A stretch of DNA of 64,000 nucleotides from Nageia nagi (Eukaryota; Pinophyta), in assembly GCA_050084985.1 (NCBI GenBank), contig JBITNC010000001.1, positions 41,106,001 to 41,170,000 of the forward strand, given 5' to 3'. Positions 63,781 to 64,000 of the stretch are shown here, piece by piece. Position numbers and translations under genes: made by a program. The notes beneath the pieces are model-generated. The model searched no databases, had not been told where the DNA came from, and was given only the letters and a program-made list of their open reading frames with translations. Numbering within the stretch: position 1 is the stretch's first letter; each line of letters starts with the position of its first letter.

Positions 63781-64000
63781 ATTCCGGCCAAGACTCTTTT
63801 TGTTTGGGGTTGATTAGGGAATTTTTTTTTGATTGCCTTTAATTGCCTCAATTTGTGTTTGTTCGCTTATGTTGAATTTGTCTTCAATATTATTTCTCTT
63901 TGCCTTTGAATTTATTTGCTTTCAATTTTAAAATTTCGTTGCTTTCCAATTTTTTAAAATTTAATTGTTTGCCTTTAGTATTTAAAATAGTTAATAGGGT
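63781..64000. other. AT-rich end of the window, probably Gypsy copy B leader
   Basis: This lies upstream of the copy B gag and has repeated TTTGCCTTTGAATTT-like words. No LTR border or primer site was found before the window ends. Confidence 0.35.

Noticed and set aside
1-64000. CRISPR arrays, bacterial operons, phage or toxin systems
   Set aside because: The tandem repeats present lack regular spacers and all lie in LTRs, element spacers or an intron; codon content and introns are those of a plant nuclear genome.

Overview
The window looks like nuclear DNA of a seed plant with a very large, repeat-rich genome, most likely a gymnosperm. This is inferred from introns of 11 kb or more, old and heavily mutated retrotransposons nested several deep, and only one host gene in 64 kb. 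Nothing bacterial or organellar was seen.

The one clear host gene is a VTI1-type Qb-SNARE (VTI11/VTI12-like) on the + strand. Four exons with correct GT/AG borders and phases lie at 24671-24764, 36102-36160, 36305-36487 and 36983-37153, giving 169 codons. Intron 1 is 11.3 kb and holds a short-LTR, gag-only Copia-type element (27729-35841) that is itself split by a 5.3-kb Copia element (28639-33979). The last exon (end of the SNARE helix plus membrane anchor) is not found downstream. Either intron 4 is longer than 26.8 kb and contains the rest of the window, or the gene is truncated.

Layout: 1-692 plain flank; 693-9911 a complete minus-strand Copia element (1.9-kb LTRs, 5-bp target duplication ATTCA); 9917-18160 mostly unrecognised AT-rich DNA holding a decayed plant-mobile-domain gene (12265-13595, minus) and an antisense LINE endonuclease fragment (about 16430-17030); 18165-23065 a decayed L1-type LINE on +; 23184-23480 an antisense LINE ORF1 fragment; 24311-24388 a hairpin upstream of VTI1; 24671-37153 VTI1 with its nested elements; 37703-38439 a solo LTR.

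From 39965 to 64000 there is a nest. A hAT transposon (about 39965-50535) is split by a solo LTR (41124-42548, ATATT duplication), a gag-protease-only Ty3/Gypsy-type element (43405-48880, GTGGG duplication) and probably a miniature hAT (about 48985-49865). It abuts a Ty3/Gypsy copy on + (about 50590-60967), which is split by a second gag-protease-only element (50964-56482) and a solo LTR (56588-57729). This meets a second copy of the same Gypsy family on - (60968 to about 63780) tail to tail.

The most unusual content is three LTR elements that carry gag (two also protease) but no reverse transcriptase or integrase, with repeat-rich DNA where pol would be. Two of them are diverged relatives with the same architecture, suggesting an established non-autonomous lineage and not chance deletions. 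All similarity statements come from reading by eye; no alignment or database search was run.
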